This document shows, piece after piece, positions 23,282 through 32,100 of a stretch of DNA of 64,000 nucleotides. Location: contig CBFIIW010000017.1 in assembly GCA_965662775.1 (NCBI GenBank), forward strand, positions 1-64,000. Reading direction: 5' to 3'. The notes beneath the pieces were generated by a model, which saw nothing but the letters and a program-made list of their open reading frames with translations, searched no databases and was not told the origin of the DNA. This stretch comes from UBA7985 sp002690455 (GTDB taxonomy: Bacteria; Pseudomonadota; Alphaproteobacteria; UBA7985). Each line of letters begins with the position of its first letter. Position 1 is the stretch's first letter. Made by a program: the position numbers and the translations under genes.

Positions 23282-23304
23282 GGGCGGCTCCCCGCGAGCC
23301 GCCC
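23282..23304 (+). terminator. Terminator-like hairpin between tuf and rpsJ
   Basis: GGGCGGCTC (23282-23290) pairs perfectly with GAGCCGCCC (23296-23304) across a CCCGC loop, 20 bases after the tuf stop. The following tract is TGTGCTTTTC, so termination may be partial. The remaining 140 bases before rpsJ must carry an S10 promoter or leader. Confidence 0.7.
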
Positions 23305-23445
23305 TGTGCTTTTCGGGGATGCATTTAATTATGCGACCCCGCCGGAGAGAGACCGGCACCGAACGATTGTTTTGAAGTGTCGCGCCCCGGTTGGGAGCGA
23401 CCAATTTGAGCATCGCCCCGCTAGGGGTGGGCGAAGAGGACACTG

Positions 23446-23760
23446 ATGGAAAGTCAGAACATCCGGATCCGGCTAAAGGCCTTCGATCACCGCATTTTGG
23501 ATAACTCCACGCGGGAGATCGTGAACACCGCCAAGCGCACCGGCGCGCAGGTACGCGGCCCCATTCCGCTGCCGACACGGATCGAGCGGTTCACAGTCCT
23601 TCGGGGCCCACACGTGGACAAGAAAAGCCGCGATCAGTTCGAAATCCGCACCCACAAGCGCGTGCTGGATATCGTTGATCCAACTCCGCAGACCGTGGAC
23701 GCGCTGATGAAGCTCGACCTGGCTAGCGGCGTAGACGTTGAGATTAAGCTGCAGGCCTGA
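23446..23760 (+). CDS. rpsJ: 30S ribosomal protein S10
   Basis: The 104-residue product MESQNIRIRLKAFDHRILDN... contains the conserved PLPTRIERFTVLRGPHVDKK and RTHKRVLDI segments. S10 is a head protein of the 30S subunit and also the NusE antitermination factor. It is the first gene of the S10 operon, which runs unbroken to rpsQ. The gap to tuf carries a terminator-like hairpin, so this operon may be transcribed separately. Confidence 0.99.
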   Translation: MESQNIRIRLKAFDHRILDNSTREIVNTAKRTGAQVRGPIPLPTRIERFTVLRGPHVDKKSRDQFEIRTHKRVLDIVDPTPQTVDALMKLDLASGVDVEIKLQA

Positions 23761-23800
23761 GGGCGCGGCTGAGTAGTATAGAACGCACGGAGAAAGAACC

Positions 23801-24628
23801 ATGCGCACCGGATTGATCGCACAGAAAATGGGCATGATGCGCCTCTTCACCGAAGACGGCACGCACCAGCCTGTAACCGTGTTGAAGATGGATGGCTGTC
23901 AGGTCGTCGCTCAGAAAACCACCGAGCGCGATGGGTACAACGCGGTTCAGGTTGGATTCGCTGAGGCCAAGCCAAAGAACACGTCTAAGCCAATGCGGGG
24001 CCACTTCGCCAAGGCGCGGGTAACACCGCGCAAAAAGTTGGTGGAATTTCGTGTTGCTGAAGGCAACCTCGTAGCCGTGGGCGCGGAACTCTCTGCTGAC
24101 CACTTTGTGAGCGGCCAGAAGGTCGACGTTTGTGGCACCAGCATCGGTAAGGGCTTCGCCGGTGCGATGAAGCGCTGGAACTTCGGTGGTCTGCGCGCCT
24201 CCCACGGTGTTTCGATTTCACACCGATCGCACGGTTCTACCGGCCAGTGTCAGGATCCGGGCCGCGTGTTCAAGGGCAAGAAAATGGCCGGTCACATGGG
24301 CGCTCGCCGGGTGACCACGCTGAACCTGGATCTGGTCGACATCGACGTTGCGCGCGGGCTGCTGTTCGTCAAGGGCGCGGTTCCAGGCTCCGAGGGCGGC
24401 TACGTCATGATCCGTGATGCAGTAAAGAAAGCCGCACCTGAAGGTGTGCCGATGCCCGCAGGGATCCGCGACCGCGCCGCCGAGGCAGAGGCCGGCACAG
24501 AGGCTGAGTCGGCCACGGCTGATGAAGTGGCGGTTGAGGAAGCAGTGGGTGAAGAAGCTGCGGTTGAAGAAGCCGCTGTTGAAGCAGCGCCCGCTGAGGA
24601 AGCGCCCGCCGAAGGCGATGACAAGTAA
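23801..24628 (+). CDS. rplC: 50S ribosomal protein L3 with acidic C-terminal tail
   Basis: The conserved L3 body (RTGLIAQKMGMMRLF at the start, the basic loop GSTGQCQDPGRVFKGKKMAG, the segment MGARRVTTLNLDLVDID) covers about 220 residues. The remaining 50 residues are almost purely Ala, Glu, Val and Gly with Thr and Pro, ending APAEEAPAEGDDK. Total length 275 compares with about 209 in E. coli. Such tails occur in several alphaproteobacterial L3 proteins and probably project from the ribosome surface. L3 helps start 50S assembly near the peptidyl-transferase centre. Confidence 0.98.
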   Translation: MRTGLIAQKMGMMRLFTEDGTHQPVTVLKMDGCQVVAQKTTERDGYNAVQVGFAEAKPKNTSKPMRGHFAKARVTPRKKLVEFRVAEGNLVAVGAELSADHFVSGQKVDVCGTSIGKGFAGAMKRWNFGGLRASHGVSISHRSHGSTGQCQDPGRVFKGKKMAGHMGARRVTTLNLDLVDIDVARGLLFVKGAVPGSEGGYVMIRDAVKKAAPEGVPMPAGIRDRAAEAEAGTEAESATADEVAVEEAVGEEAAVEEAAVEAAPAEEAPAEGDDK

Positions 24629-24716
24629 GGATTGAGAGCGCCAGCCGCGGCGCCATCATTAACGGCTTTCGCCGCGCGCAGCGTGGCAAGGCTCTAGACC
24701 GAGGAGAGGCAGTTCC

Positions 24717-25355
24717 ATGAAAGTGGATATGCTGACATTGCAGGGTGACAAGGCTGGTAAGGCGACCCTGCACGACGACATCTTTATGCTGCCGGTGCGC
24801 GCCGATCTGCTGCACCGCGCTGTGCGCTGGCAGCAGGCCAAGCGCCGCGCAGGTACGCACAAGGTTCTGTCCCGTTCTGAAATCGCACGAACCAACAAAA
24901 AGTTTGTCCGGCAAAAGGGTTCAGGCGGCGCACGTCATGGCTCCAAGCGGGTTAATATTTTCCGTGGTGGCGGTGTGGTCCACGGCCCCACCCCGCGCGA
25001 TCACAGCCACGACCTGCCGAAGAAGGTCCGCGCTCTGGCGCTTAAGACGGCGTTTTCTGCCAAGCAGGCGTCGGGCGAGTTGTTTGTGATCGATAGCGCA
25101 AAAATGGATACGCCGAAGACCCGAGCCTTGAAGGACGCTATCGCAAAGTTTGACGGCAAGTCGATCCTCGTCATGGACGTTACAATCGACGGCAACCTGC
25201 AGCTCGCGGCGAATAATATCGCCGGTGTCAACTGTCTGCCGACTGCCGGTGCGAATGTTTACGACCTCCTGGCACATGACCAGGTCCTGATCACCAAAGA
25301 CGCAGCAGAAGCCCTCGAAGTTCGCTTCGGTCTGCGTGCAGCAAGCGGGGAGTAA
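24717..25355 (+). CDS. rplD: 50S ribosomal protein L4
   Basis: The 212-residue product starts MKVDMLTLQGDKAGKATLHD behind a very strong site, GAGGAGAGG. The basic extended loop RQKGSGGARHGSKRVNIFRG lines the exit tunnel, and DHSHDLPKKVRALALKTAF is typical. In E. coli L4 represses its own operon through the S10 leader; no homologous leader was recognised here. It stands between rplC and rplW as usual. Confidence 0.99.
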   Translation: MKVDMLTLQGDKAGKATLHDDIFMLPVRADLLHRAVRWQQAKRRAGTHKVLSRSEIARTNKKFVRQKGSGGARHGSKRVNIFRGGGVVHGPTPRDHSHDLPKKVRALALKTAFSAKQASGELFVIDSAKMDTPKTRALKDAIAKFDGKSILVMDVTIDGNLQLAANNIAGVNCLPTAGANVYDLLAHDQVLITKDAAEALEVRFGLRAASGE

Positions 25356-25360
25356 GGGCC

Positions 25361-25708
25361 ATGTCACGCGGCTATATGCTGTCCAAACGCAACAAGCCGA
25401 AGCCAAATCTGGCGGTATCGGGTGAGCGTAGTTTCGAAGTTTTGCGTCGGCCGATTATCACGGAAAAGGCTTCTCTGGCCGCTGTGAACGGTCAGTACGT
25501 ATTTCAGGTCGCACTTGATGCGACCAAGGCTGAGATCAAGGCAGCAGTCGAGCAACTGTTCTCCGTTAATGTCACGGCCGTGAACACCTCGATCATGAAG
25601 GGCAAGGCCAAGCGGTTCCGTGGTCGCCTTGGCCAACGGTCGAACATCAAGAAGGCTTATGTCTCTCTGGCTGAAGGTCAGCAGATTGACACGGGCGTCG
25701 GCGCTTAA
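25361..25708 (+). CDS. rplW: 50S ribosomal protein L23
   Basis: The 115-residue product starts only 5 bases after the rplD stop. The core FEVLRRPIITEKASLA...YVFQVALDATKAEIKAAVEQLF, then VNTSIMKGKAKRFRG, is canonical. The first 20 residues (MSRGYMLSKRNKPKPNLAVS) are a basic extension relative to E. coli L23; an ATG at residue 6 is an alternative start. L23 lies at the tunnel exit and docks trigger factor and SRP. Confidence 0.98.
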   Translation: MSRGYMLSKRNKPKPNLAVSGERSFEVLRRPIITEKASLAAVNGQYVFQVALDATKAEIKAAVEQLFSVNVTAVNTSIMKGKAKRFRGRLGQRSNIKKAYVSLAEGQQIDTGVGA

Positions 25709-25723
25709 GGAAAGACAGAACCG

Positions 25724-26554
25724 ATGGCACTGAAGAGCTATAACCCACGGACCCCTTCGCAGCGCCAACTGGTGCGCGTGGACCGGTCCGAGTTGCACAA
25801 GGGCAAGCCAGTCAAAAACCTCACTGAGGGGCTGACTAAGTCCGGCGGCCGGAACAACACCGGCCGGATCACGTCTTGGCACCGAGGCGGCGGTCATAAG
25901 CGCCGCTACCGTTTGGTGGATTTCAAGCGTCGGCAGACCGGAACGGCCTTGGTTGAGCGACTGGAATACGATCCGAACCGCACAGCGTTTATCGCGCTGA
26001 TTAAGTACGAAGAAAGCGGTGAGCTATCTTACATCCTCGCCCCACAGCGTCTTGCAGTCGGCGATAAGATTGAGGCCGGCCGCAGCGCGGATATCAAGCC
26101 GGGCAATGCCTTGCCACTGGGCAGCATTCCAGTCGGCACGATTGTTCACAATATCGAGTTACAGCCAGGCCGAGGCGGCCAGATCGCTCGCTCAGCAGGC
26201 TCGTACGTTCAGATTGTGGGCCGAGATTCCGGTTACGCGCAGGTTCGCCTGAACTCCGGCGAGGTTCGCCTCGTGCGACAGGAGTGCATGGCCACCGTTG
26301 GGGCAGTTTCGAACCCTGACCATTCAAACCAGAATATGGGCAAGGCCGGGCGCATGCGCTGGAAAGGCCGTCGCCCGCATGTTCGCGGGGTGGTCATGAA
26401 CCCGGTCGACCACCCACACGGTGGTGGTGAGGGTCGGACCTCTGGGGGCCGTCATCCTGTGACGCCTTGGGGCAAACCGACCAAGGGTAAGCGTACACGT
26501 ACTAACAAAAAGACCGATCGCCTTATCATGCGCTCGCGTCACAACAAGAAGTAA
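25724..26554 (+). CDS. rplB: 50S ribosomal protein L2
   Basis: The 276-residue protein begins MALKSYNPRTPSQRQLVRVD. It carries the conserved RGGGHKRRYRLVDFKR and the C-terminal MNPVDHPHGGGEGRTSGGR with the essential His in HPHGGGEG. L2 supports subunit joining and peptidyl transfer. Length and order are standard. It starts 15 bases after rplW and ends 13 bases before rpsS. Confidence 0.99.
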   Translation: MALKSYNPRTPSQRQLVRVDRSELHKGKPVKNLTEGLTKSGGRNNTGRITSWHRGGGHKRRYRLVDFKRRQTGTALVERLEYDPNRTAFIALIKYEESGELSYILAPQRLAVGDKIEAGRSADIKPGNALPLGSIPVGTIVHNIELQPGRGGQIARSAGSYVQIVGRDSGYAQVRLNSGEVRLVRQECMATVGAVSNPDHSNQNMGKAGRMRWKGRRPHVRGVVMNPVDHPHGGGEGRTSGGRHPVTPWGKPTKGKRTRTNKKTDRLIMRSRHNKK

Positions 26555-26567
26555 GGGGCGCTTTAGA

Positions 26568-26846
26568 ATGTCACGCTCTGTCTGGAAGGGCCCGTTCATC
26601 GACGGTTACTTGCTGAAGAAGGCCGATGCCGTTCGCGCATCCGGTCGTAACGATGTGATCAAAACCTGGTCGCGTCGCTCTACCATTGTGCCACAGTTCG
26701 TCGGTCTGACGTTCGGTGTTTACGATGGTCGCAAGCATGTACCTGTTGCCGTAACGGAAGAAATGGTTGGCCATAAGCTGGGTGAGTTCGCGCCGACGCG
26801 GACCTACTACGGCCACGGCATCGATAAGAAAGCGAAGCGGAAGTAA
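26568..26846 (+). CDS. rpsS: 30S ribosomal protein S19
   Basis: At 92 residues, starting MSRSVWKGPFIDGYLLKKAD and containing TWSRRSTIVPQFVGLTFGVY and GHKLGEFAPTRTYYGHG, this is a canonical S19. It binds the 30S head with S13. It is followed after 5 bases by rplV, so the two are probably translated in a coupled way. Confidence 0.99.
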   Translation: MSRSVWKGPFIDGYLLKKADAVRASGRNDVIKTWSRRSTIVPQFVGLTFGVYDGRKHVPVAVTEEMVGHKLGEFAPTRTYYGHGIDKKAKRK

Positions 26847-26851
26847 TCGTT

Positions 26852-27391
26852 ATGGGAAAGTCTCCGAACCCCCGTCGCTACGAGCGCGATGAAGCGGTTG
26901 CTTCGGCCAAGTTGCTGAAAACCAGTCCGCAGAAGCTTAACCTGGTGGCCAAGATGATTCGCGGTATGCCGGTCGGGCGAGCAGACGCTGCGCTGCAGTT
27001 CTCAAAGCGGCGTATTGCTAATGATGTGCGTAAAGTACTGCTCTCCGCGGTTTCAAACGCTGAGAACAATCATCAGCTCGACGTTGACCAGCTGTTTATC
27101 AAAGAAGCTTACGTGGGTAAGGCGATGACGCTGAAGCGATACCGCCCTCGTGCACGTGGGCGGATGGGTAAGATCTTCAAGCACTTCTCGCGCCTGACGA
27201 TCGTACTGAAGCAAAAAGACTACAGCGGTGATATCTCACCGATGGAGGCAGCACGCCTGGCCGGTGAAATGGCTGTAGTCTCGCCAGATGAGCAGACTGA
27301 GATGGACGCAGCGGCAATTGACGCCGCAGCTGATACACCGGAAGCAGACAACGACGCAGCGGGAGAAACCGCGGCAGAAGGCAAGGAGTAA
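26852..27391 (+). CDS. rplV: 50S ribosomal protein L22 with acidic C-terminal tail
   Basis: The L22 core (ASAKLLKTSPQKLNLVAKMI, FSKRRIANDVRKVLLSAVSN, KRYRPRARGRMGKIFKHFSR) is complete by about residue 125. A 50-residue tail follows, dominated by Ala, Asp and Glu, ending ETAAEGKE. E. coli L22 has 110 residues. The L22 beta-hairpin reaches the peptide exit tunnel; the loop residues look normal, without an evident macrolide-resistance deletion. L3 in the same operon carries a similar acidic tail. Confidence 0.98.
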   Translation: MGKSPNPRRYERDEAVASAKLLKTSPQKLNLVAKMIRGMPVGRADAALQFSKRRIANDVRKVLLSAVSNAENNHQLDVDQLFIKEAYVGKAMTLKRYRPRARGRMGKIFKHFSRLTIVLKQKDYSGDISPMEAARLAGEMAVVSPDEQTEMDAAAIDAAADTPEADNDAAGETAAEGKE

Positions 27392-27395
27392 ATCC

Positions 27396-28115
27396 ATGGG
27401 TCAGAAGGTTAATCCGATTGGTCTGCGCGTTGGCGTCAACCGGACTTGGGACAGCCGCTGGTACGCTGACGGTGCTGAGTACGTGAAACTGCTGCACGAA
27501 GACTTCGCCATTCGCGAATTCCTCGAAAAGCGTCTGAGTCAGGCTGGCATCTCAAAGATCGTGATTGAGCGTCCTGCGAAGCGCGCTCGCGTCACAATCC
27601 ACTCTGCTCGTCCCGGCGTCATTATCGGGAAGAAGGGTGCGGACATCGAGAAGCTGCGTGGTGAACTCGCTCGGCTGACAGGCGGTGAAGTCGCTCTGAA
27701 TATCCACGAAATCCGCAAGCCCGAAATGGACGCGCAGCTGGTGGCGGACAATGTCGCACAACAGCTTGAGCGCCGGGGATCCTTTCGTCGTGCAATGAAG
27801 CGGGCGGTTCAGAACACCATGCGCCTAGGTGCGCTTGGCATCCGGATCAACTGCGCCGGTCGTCTGGGTGGTGCTGAGATCGCACGGACCGAGTGGTACC
27901 GCGAAGGTCGTGTGCCGCTGCACACCCTACGCGCGGACATCGACTACGCCACTGCAGAAGCACTGACCACGTACGGCATCATTGGCGTGAAGGTCTACAT
28001 CTACAAGGGCGACATCCTCGAGCACGACCCGATGGCAAGCGAACGTCGCGCCACCGGTGGGGCTCAGGCACAGAGCACCGCAGCAGGCGCCGGCAACGCG
28101 CCAGCTCGCAACTAA
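27396..28115 (+). CDS. rpsC: 30S ribosomal protein S3
   Basis: The start at 27396 (MGQKVNPIGLRVGVNRTWDS) is set by homology and by an AAGGAG site that overlaps the end of rplV; the longer frame from 27288 is not real. The 239-residue product has the KH-domain loop RPGVIIGKKGADIEKLR and the C-terminal GALGIRINCAGRLGGAEIAR. S3 helps form the mRNA entry helicase. The last 25 residues are Ala, Gly and Gln rich. Confidence 0.99.
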   Translation: MGQKVNPIGLRVGVNRTWDSRWYADGAEYVKLLHEDFAIREFLEKRLSQAGISKIVIERPAKRARVTIHSARPGVIIGKKGADIEKLRGELARLTGGEVALNIHEIRKPEMDAQLVADNVAQQLERRGSFRRAMKRAVQNTMRLGALGIRINCAGRLGGAEIARTEWYREGRVPLHTLRADIDYATAEALTTYGIIGVKVYIYKGDILEHDPMASERRATGGAQAQSTAAGAGNAPARN

Positions 28116-28132
28116 GAGGTTAAGCAGAAACC

Positions 28133-28552
28133 ATGCTACAGCCAAAACGTACCAAATTCCGCAAAGCCCATAAGGGCCGTCTGCGCGGCAAAGCCAAAGG
28201 CGGCTATACGGTTTCCTTTGGTAAGTTCGGCTTGAAGGCGCAGACCTCTGAGCGTGTGACGGCGCGCCAGATCGAAGCCGCCCGCCGGACTATCAACCGC
28301 CGGATGCGCCGTGCGGGTAAGCTTTGGATCCGCGTATTCCCGGACCTGCCGGTGTCTTCGAAGCCTGCTGAAGTGCGTCAGGGTAAGGGTAAGGGCTCGC
28401 CAGACTATTGGGCGATGCGCGTTGCACCCGGCCGGATTCTCTTCGAAATTGACGGCGTTCCACGGGATGTAGCCGAAGAAGCCTTCGCCCTTGCATCGGC
28501 TAAGCTGCCGATCAAGACGAAGTTCGTCGAGCGTATCCCAGGCCTGATGTAA
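28133..28552 (+). CDS. rplP: 50S ribosomal protein L16
   Basis: The 139-residue product starts MLQPKRTKFRKAHKGRLRGK and includes RRTINRRMRRAGKLWIRVFP and KGKGSPDYWAMRVAPGRILF, the conserved L16 body. It binds near the A-site tRNA and is needed for peptidyl transfer. It is the expected neighbour of rpsC and rpmC. Confidence 0.99.
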   Translation: MLQPKRTKFRKAHKGRLRGKAKGGYTVSFGKFGLKAQTSERVTARQIEAARRTINRRMRRAGKLWIRVFPDLPVSSKPAEVRQGKGKGSPDYWAMRVAPGRILFEIDGVPRDVAEEAFALASAKLPIKTKFVERIPGLM

Positions 28553-28581
28553 ACCCCAACGGATCGAAAGGACGCACAGCG

Positions 28582-28785
28582 ATGAAAGCCACCGATATGC
28601 GCAGCATGTCCGTTGAGGGCCTGCGCCAGTACATTCTCGATGGTCGTCAGGAACTGATGAACCTTCGCTTTCAGCAAGCAAATCTGGTGCTCAATGGCAC
28701 CGCACGGATGCGCCAGCTGAAGAAGGACATCGCCCGGGCGAAGACCATCATTAACGAAAAGAAGCTCTCTGGGGAGGCCGCGTAA
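28582..28785 (+). CDS. rpmC: 50S ribosomal protein L29
   Basis: The 67-residue helical product MKATDMRSMSVEGLRQYILD... with ELMNLRFQQANLVLNG and RMRQLKKDIARAKTIINEK is a normal L29. It sits next to L23 at the tunnel exit. Its stop codon is immediately followed by the rpsQ ATG with no spacer, so translation is likely coupled. Confidence 0.98.
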   Translation: MKATDMRSMSVEGLRQYILDGRQELMNLRFQQANLVLNGTARMRQLKKDIARAKTIINEKKLSGEAA

Positions 28786-29019
28786 ATGCCTATCCGTGTC
28801 ATGCGGGGGACTGTGGTCTCCAACAAAGCCGATCAGACCGCAACCGTGCTGGTCGAGCGCCGGGTTATGCACCCGATCTATAAGAAGTTCCTGAAGAAAT
28901 CAAAGAAGTACGCGGCTCACGACCCGCAGAACCGATGCGAGATTGGTCAGACCGTCTCGATACGGGAATGCCCACCGGTCTCCAAGTCCAAGCGCTTCGA
29001 AGTTGTCTACGAGGACTAA
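28786..29019 (+). CDS. rpsQ: 30S ribosomal protein S17 (last gene of this ribosomal block)
   Basis: The 77-residue product MPIRVMRGTVVSNKADQTAT... has VERRVMHPIYKKFLKKSKKY and ENRCEIGQTVSIRECPPVSK-like family segments (here PQNRCEIGQTVSIRECPP). It is an early 16S binder. In most bacteria rplN and rplX follow at once. Here a terminator lies 50 bases downstream and a large convergent gene takes the next 3.5 kb, so the operon ends at rpsQ. Confidence 0.98.
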   Translation: MPIRVMRGTVVSNKADQTATVLVERRVMHPIYKKFLKKSKKYAAHDPQNRCEIGQTVSIRECPPVSKSKRFEVVYED

Positions 29020-29068
29020 ACCCTGAGAGCGCGGCGCTTTAGCGCGGCCTTTATCAGACGTTATTCAG

Positions 29069-29104
29069 AAAAGGCGCGCGCCAGCCTGGCTCAGCGCCTT
29101 TTTT
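29069..29104. terminator. Bidirectional terminator between rpsQ and the AsmA-like gene
   Basis: AAAAGGCGC (29069-29077) pairs with GCGCCTTTT (29094-29102), and the loop can fold further through GCCA/TGGC. The plus strand continues in T residues and the minus strand in a TTTTC tract, so it can serve both converging transcripts. It closes the S10 operon and lies 8 bases from the stop of the minus-strand gene. Confidence 0.9.
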
Positions 29105-29111
29105 GCTGGTT

Positions 29112-32100
29112 TCAGTTACCGAAGATATCCTGGAACCACTGGCGATAAACGCCCGGTGTCAGCACCTGGAACGGATTTACTGTCACCGCGGGCGCGTCGA
29201 AGGTGCCGTCGATGCGATAGCCGGCGGAGAACACCCCGCCACCGTCGGTGCCCGTCAGGACGCCGCCGATAACCGGCAGCGCCCCGGCAAACTCACTGAG
29301 AATGTTGAAGGGTGTCACATTCCCTTCAACACCGAAACGTTGGCCGCCAAAGTCGACCGACCCCTCCGCCGTTAGGCCAACTGATGGTCCCACCATCCGC
29401 AGATCATCGAGGTACAGCGCGCTGTTGCCATAGGTAAAGTTGCTATCGAGGCTTTCGAACTGCAGGCCACTGCCAGAAGCGAGTTCTAGGATCCCGGTCA
29501 GTGACGCAACCGATAGCAGCTGGATCATCACCGGCGCTTGCAAGACAGAGAAGTTGTTCAACTCCATCCGACCGAGCCAGCCGCCTTTAGGCAAGGGCAA
29601 AGCACTCTGGGCCTCTACGGTGATTTCGCCGCCACGGATGTCGGTGGTCAGCCCGAGCGTTGCGAACAGTGAGCCTGCATCATCAGACTGGAACGCAAGA
29701 CGATAGAAGCCGTTGGCCCGCGGGATCAGTGAGGCACGCAGATTGCCCAGCCCCGCTGCGCGTCCGGGTAGGTGCGGCGGCGCCTTGGCTGAAAGATCAA
29801 ATTGGTGAACTGCACCCTGATCGATAGTGGCCTGCAGTGTGATGTCGGTAAAGGCCTTGCCACCTGGCACAACGAAGCGCCGGATGCCGGAGATGGCGAT
29901 GATCCATGGCTTGTTATTGAGGGTAGTGGCGTTGGTTGCGGTGTCGCCGGTAATGATATTTGCATGTCGCTTGCCCTGGCCTTCAACGATGGCTTCGATC
30001 AGCGGTCGGCCGTCAAGTTGCCCGTCTGCGAGCGTTACAGTGATGAATTCGGGTTCATTGACGACGACGAGCCGCCCGATACCGCTGTCGCCGACAATCA
30101 GGTTTTGCAGTTCCGCACGGGCCAACGCAGTCCCGCCATCCCGCAGGTCAATTTCCCCCATCAGGTTGAGCGCCGGGCCGTTGAGGCTAAATCGTTTGAT
30201 ACTGTCCAGCCCGTTTTGGTCCAGCAGGACAATTGCCTCGGCCTGCGCTGGCTGTCCAATCGGCTTGAAGTAGGGCAGGGGTGCGAGGTTAATGTCCGCT
30301 TGGTCAAGGGTACTTGAGATTTCTAAGACACGCTGCCCACTATTGGTCTGGGTGTAGGTTAGCGCTCCTTCTGCACGGCCCTGAATATAGTCTGGCAACG
30401 GGCCGAGCAGGCCGGCTGCATCGGCAATCAATCCGGCGAACGTGGCCTTGAGCTTCAATTCCTCAACGCCGCCTTTTGTCAGTCGGATATCAGTGGTGGT
30501 TTCAGCTGCGATCTTGCCCAGTCGCACTGGTCCGGTCGTTGCGATCCGATCAGGTCCTACGCGCATCGGCAAATAGTCCGCCGACAGATCGAGCCCGCCG
30601 AGGAAATTGCTTACCCTAGCGTCGCTAACCTCGACTTGGAAGTCAAATACAGGGGCGAACCGTGCCGGCTGCTGGAGCGAAGCGCGCAGCTGTCCTGTCG
30701 CACCAAATGTGCCGGACAAGCGGTCGAGCGGTACGGCGTCGGCAAGAGCATCTAGACCCACATTGCTGCGGCTGAGGAAAGCGAGGCTCTGTCGCAGTGC
30801 GCCGTTGAAGGCTCCCTCAAACGCAATTGTGCCAGCGTCCGGTTCGCGCAGGTCGACGGTAATGCTGGTGTCGGCGGCGTCAATGGTTCCAAGTCGTCCT
30901 CGCGCGAGTTCAATCTGATACAGACCGTTGTTGATTTCGACCTGCCCGTTCATACCAGTCGCCTGTCCCAGGCCTTCGGTGACGGTTGTACGGCCGTCAG
31001 TGAAGGCAATCGCCGCGCGCAGGTCTTCGATCCTGACCTGTCGATCCCGCGTGGTGGTGAGAGACAGGAACAGCGCCTGCTCCCGCGTCTGGCCATCGGT
31101 AACATTTGCTTCAAACCATTGCCGCCCTGGATCATCGGTGACATCGGGCCACAAGGCGAGGATATCCACGGGGCGCAGGGCCCAGTCTGTCTCCATTCCA
31201 AACGAAATAGCCTGCTCACCGTCAGGCCTGCGTTGGATACCCAGTTCGAGGCCGCGCAAGGGCAGCGACCGTCCATTGATAACCGGGGCCAGCTCTAAAC
31301 GGGTGAAGTCCAACCCTTCGGGCGTGAACCTACCCTCGAACCGGCCGGCGTCGAGCCGAACCTGGCGGGTATAGAGATCCGGGATGGTCAGCAAGCCCGG
31401 CGAGACCGTGGTGGCGAAATCGAGCCCGAGCAGGCGGCCATCCTCGGCGACCTCCAAGCCCACAGTGCCGCCAATCTCACCCGCATAGCTGAAGGTGTCA
31501 CTGAGGTAGCTTCTCAATATGGGTTCACTGGCGAAATCGATCGCTGGTGCCACAACGCTCAGTGACCAGCCCCCGGCGCCACCAACGCGGCGACGGCCGG
31601 CAACGGCCAGCGTGGGTTCGGGCAAGAACGTTGCATGTGCTTCACTCAGTTTTCCCAGCGCGAACAGCCGCGCGCTGAAGCTGTCGAGCCGTCCCGTGCT
31701 GCGCAAGCTTCCTGTGAGCTGTAAATCAACCCCGTCCGTACGCTCCTCGGCACTCAACGCCGCGGGCAAGTAAGCCGCGGCATCAGAGAGCGCGAAGTCG
31801 TTCAGGGCCAGATCAAAGGCCAGATCCGCTCCGGGGTCCAATGGAGTGGTCAATTGCAGCCGTCCGTCCGAGATGCTGCTACCGGCTTCGAATAGCCCTT
31901 CGACATCGACGCGGACCGCAGTTCTGTCGGTTTCCAAGGACAGCGTGGCGTCATGGATGACCACACGCTTGTCGGTCAGGGTGTCGTCAAAGATGACTTC
32001 GGCATTTGCGATCCTTACAGCTTCGAATAACGCTAGGGCGCCTTCGTCTGCGGTCAGGCTCGCGCGGAGTTGGTTCAGCCCGCGCTGTGCATCGCCGCTG

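Noticed and set aside
21795..23324. A 509-codon open frame on the minus strand across tuf
   Set aside because: It lies fully antisense to a certain EF-Tu gene. Its length results from the codon bias of tuf; no family motif or ribosome site is present.
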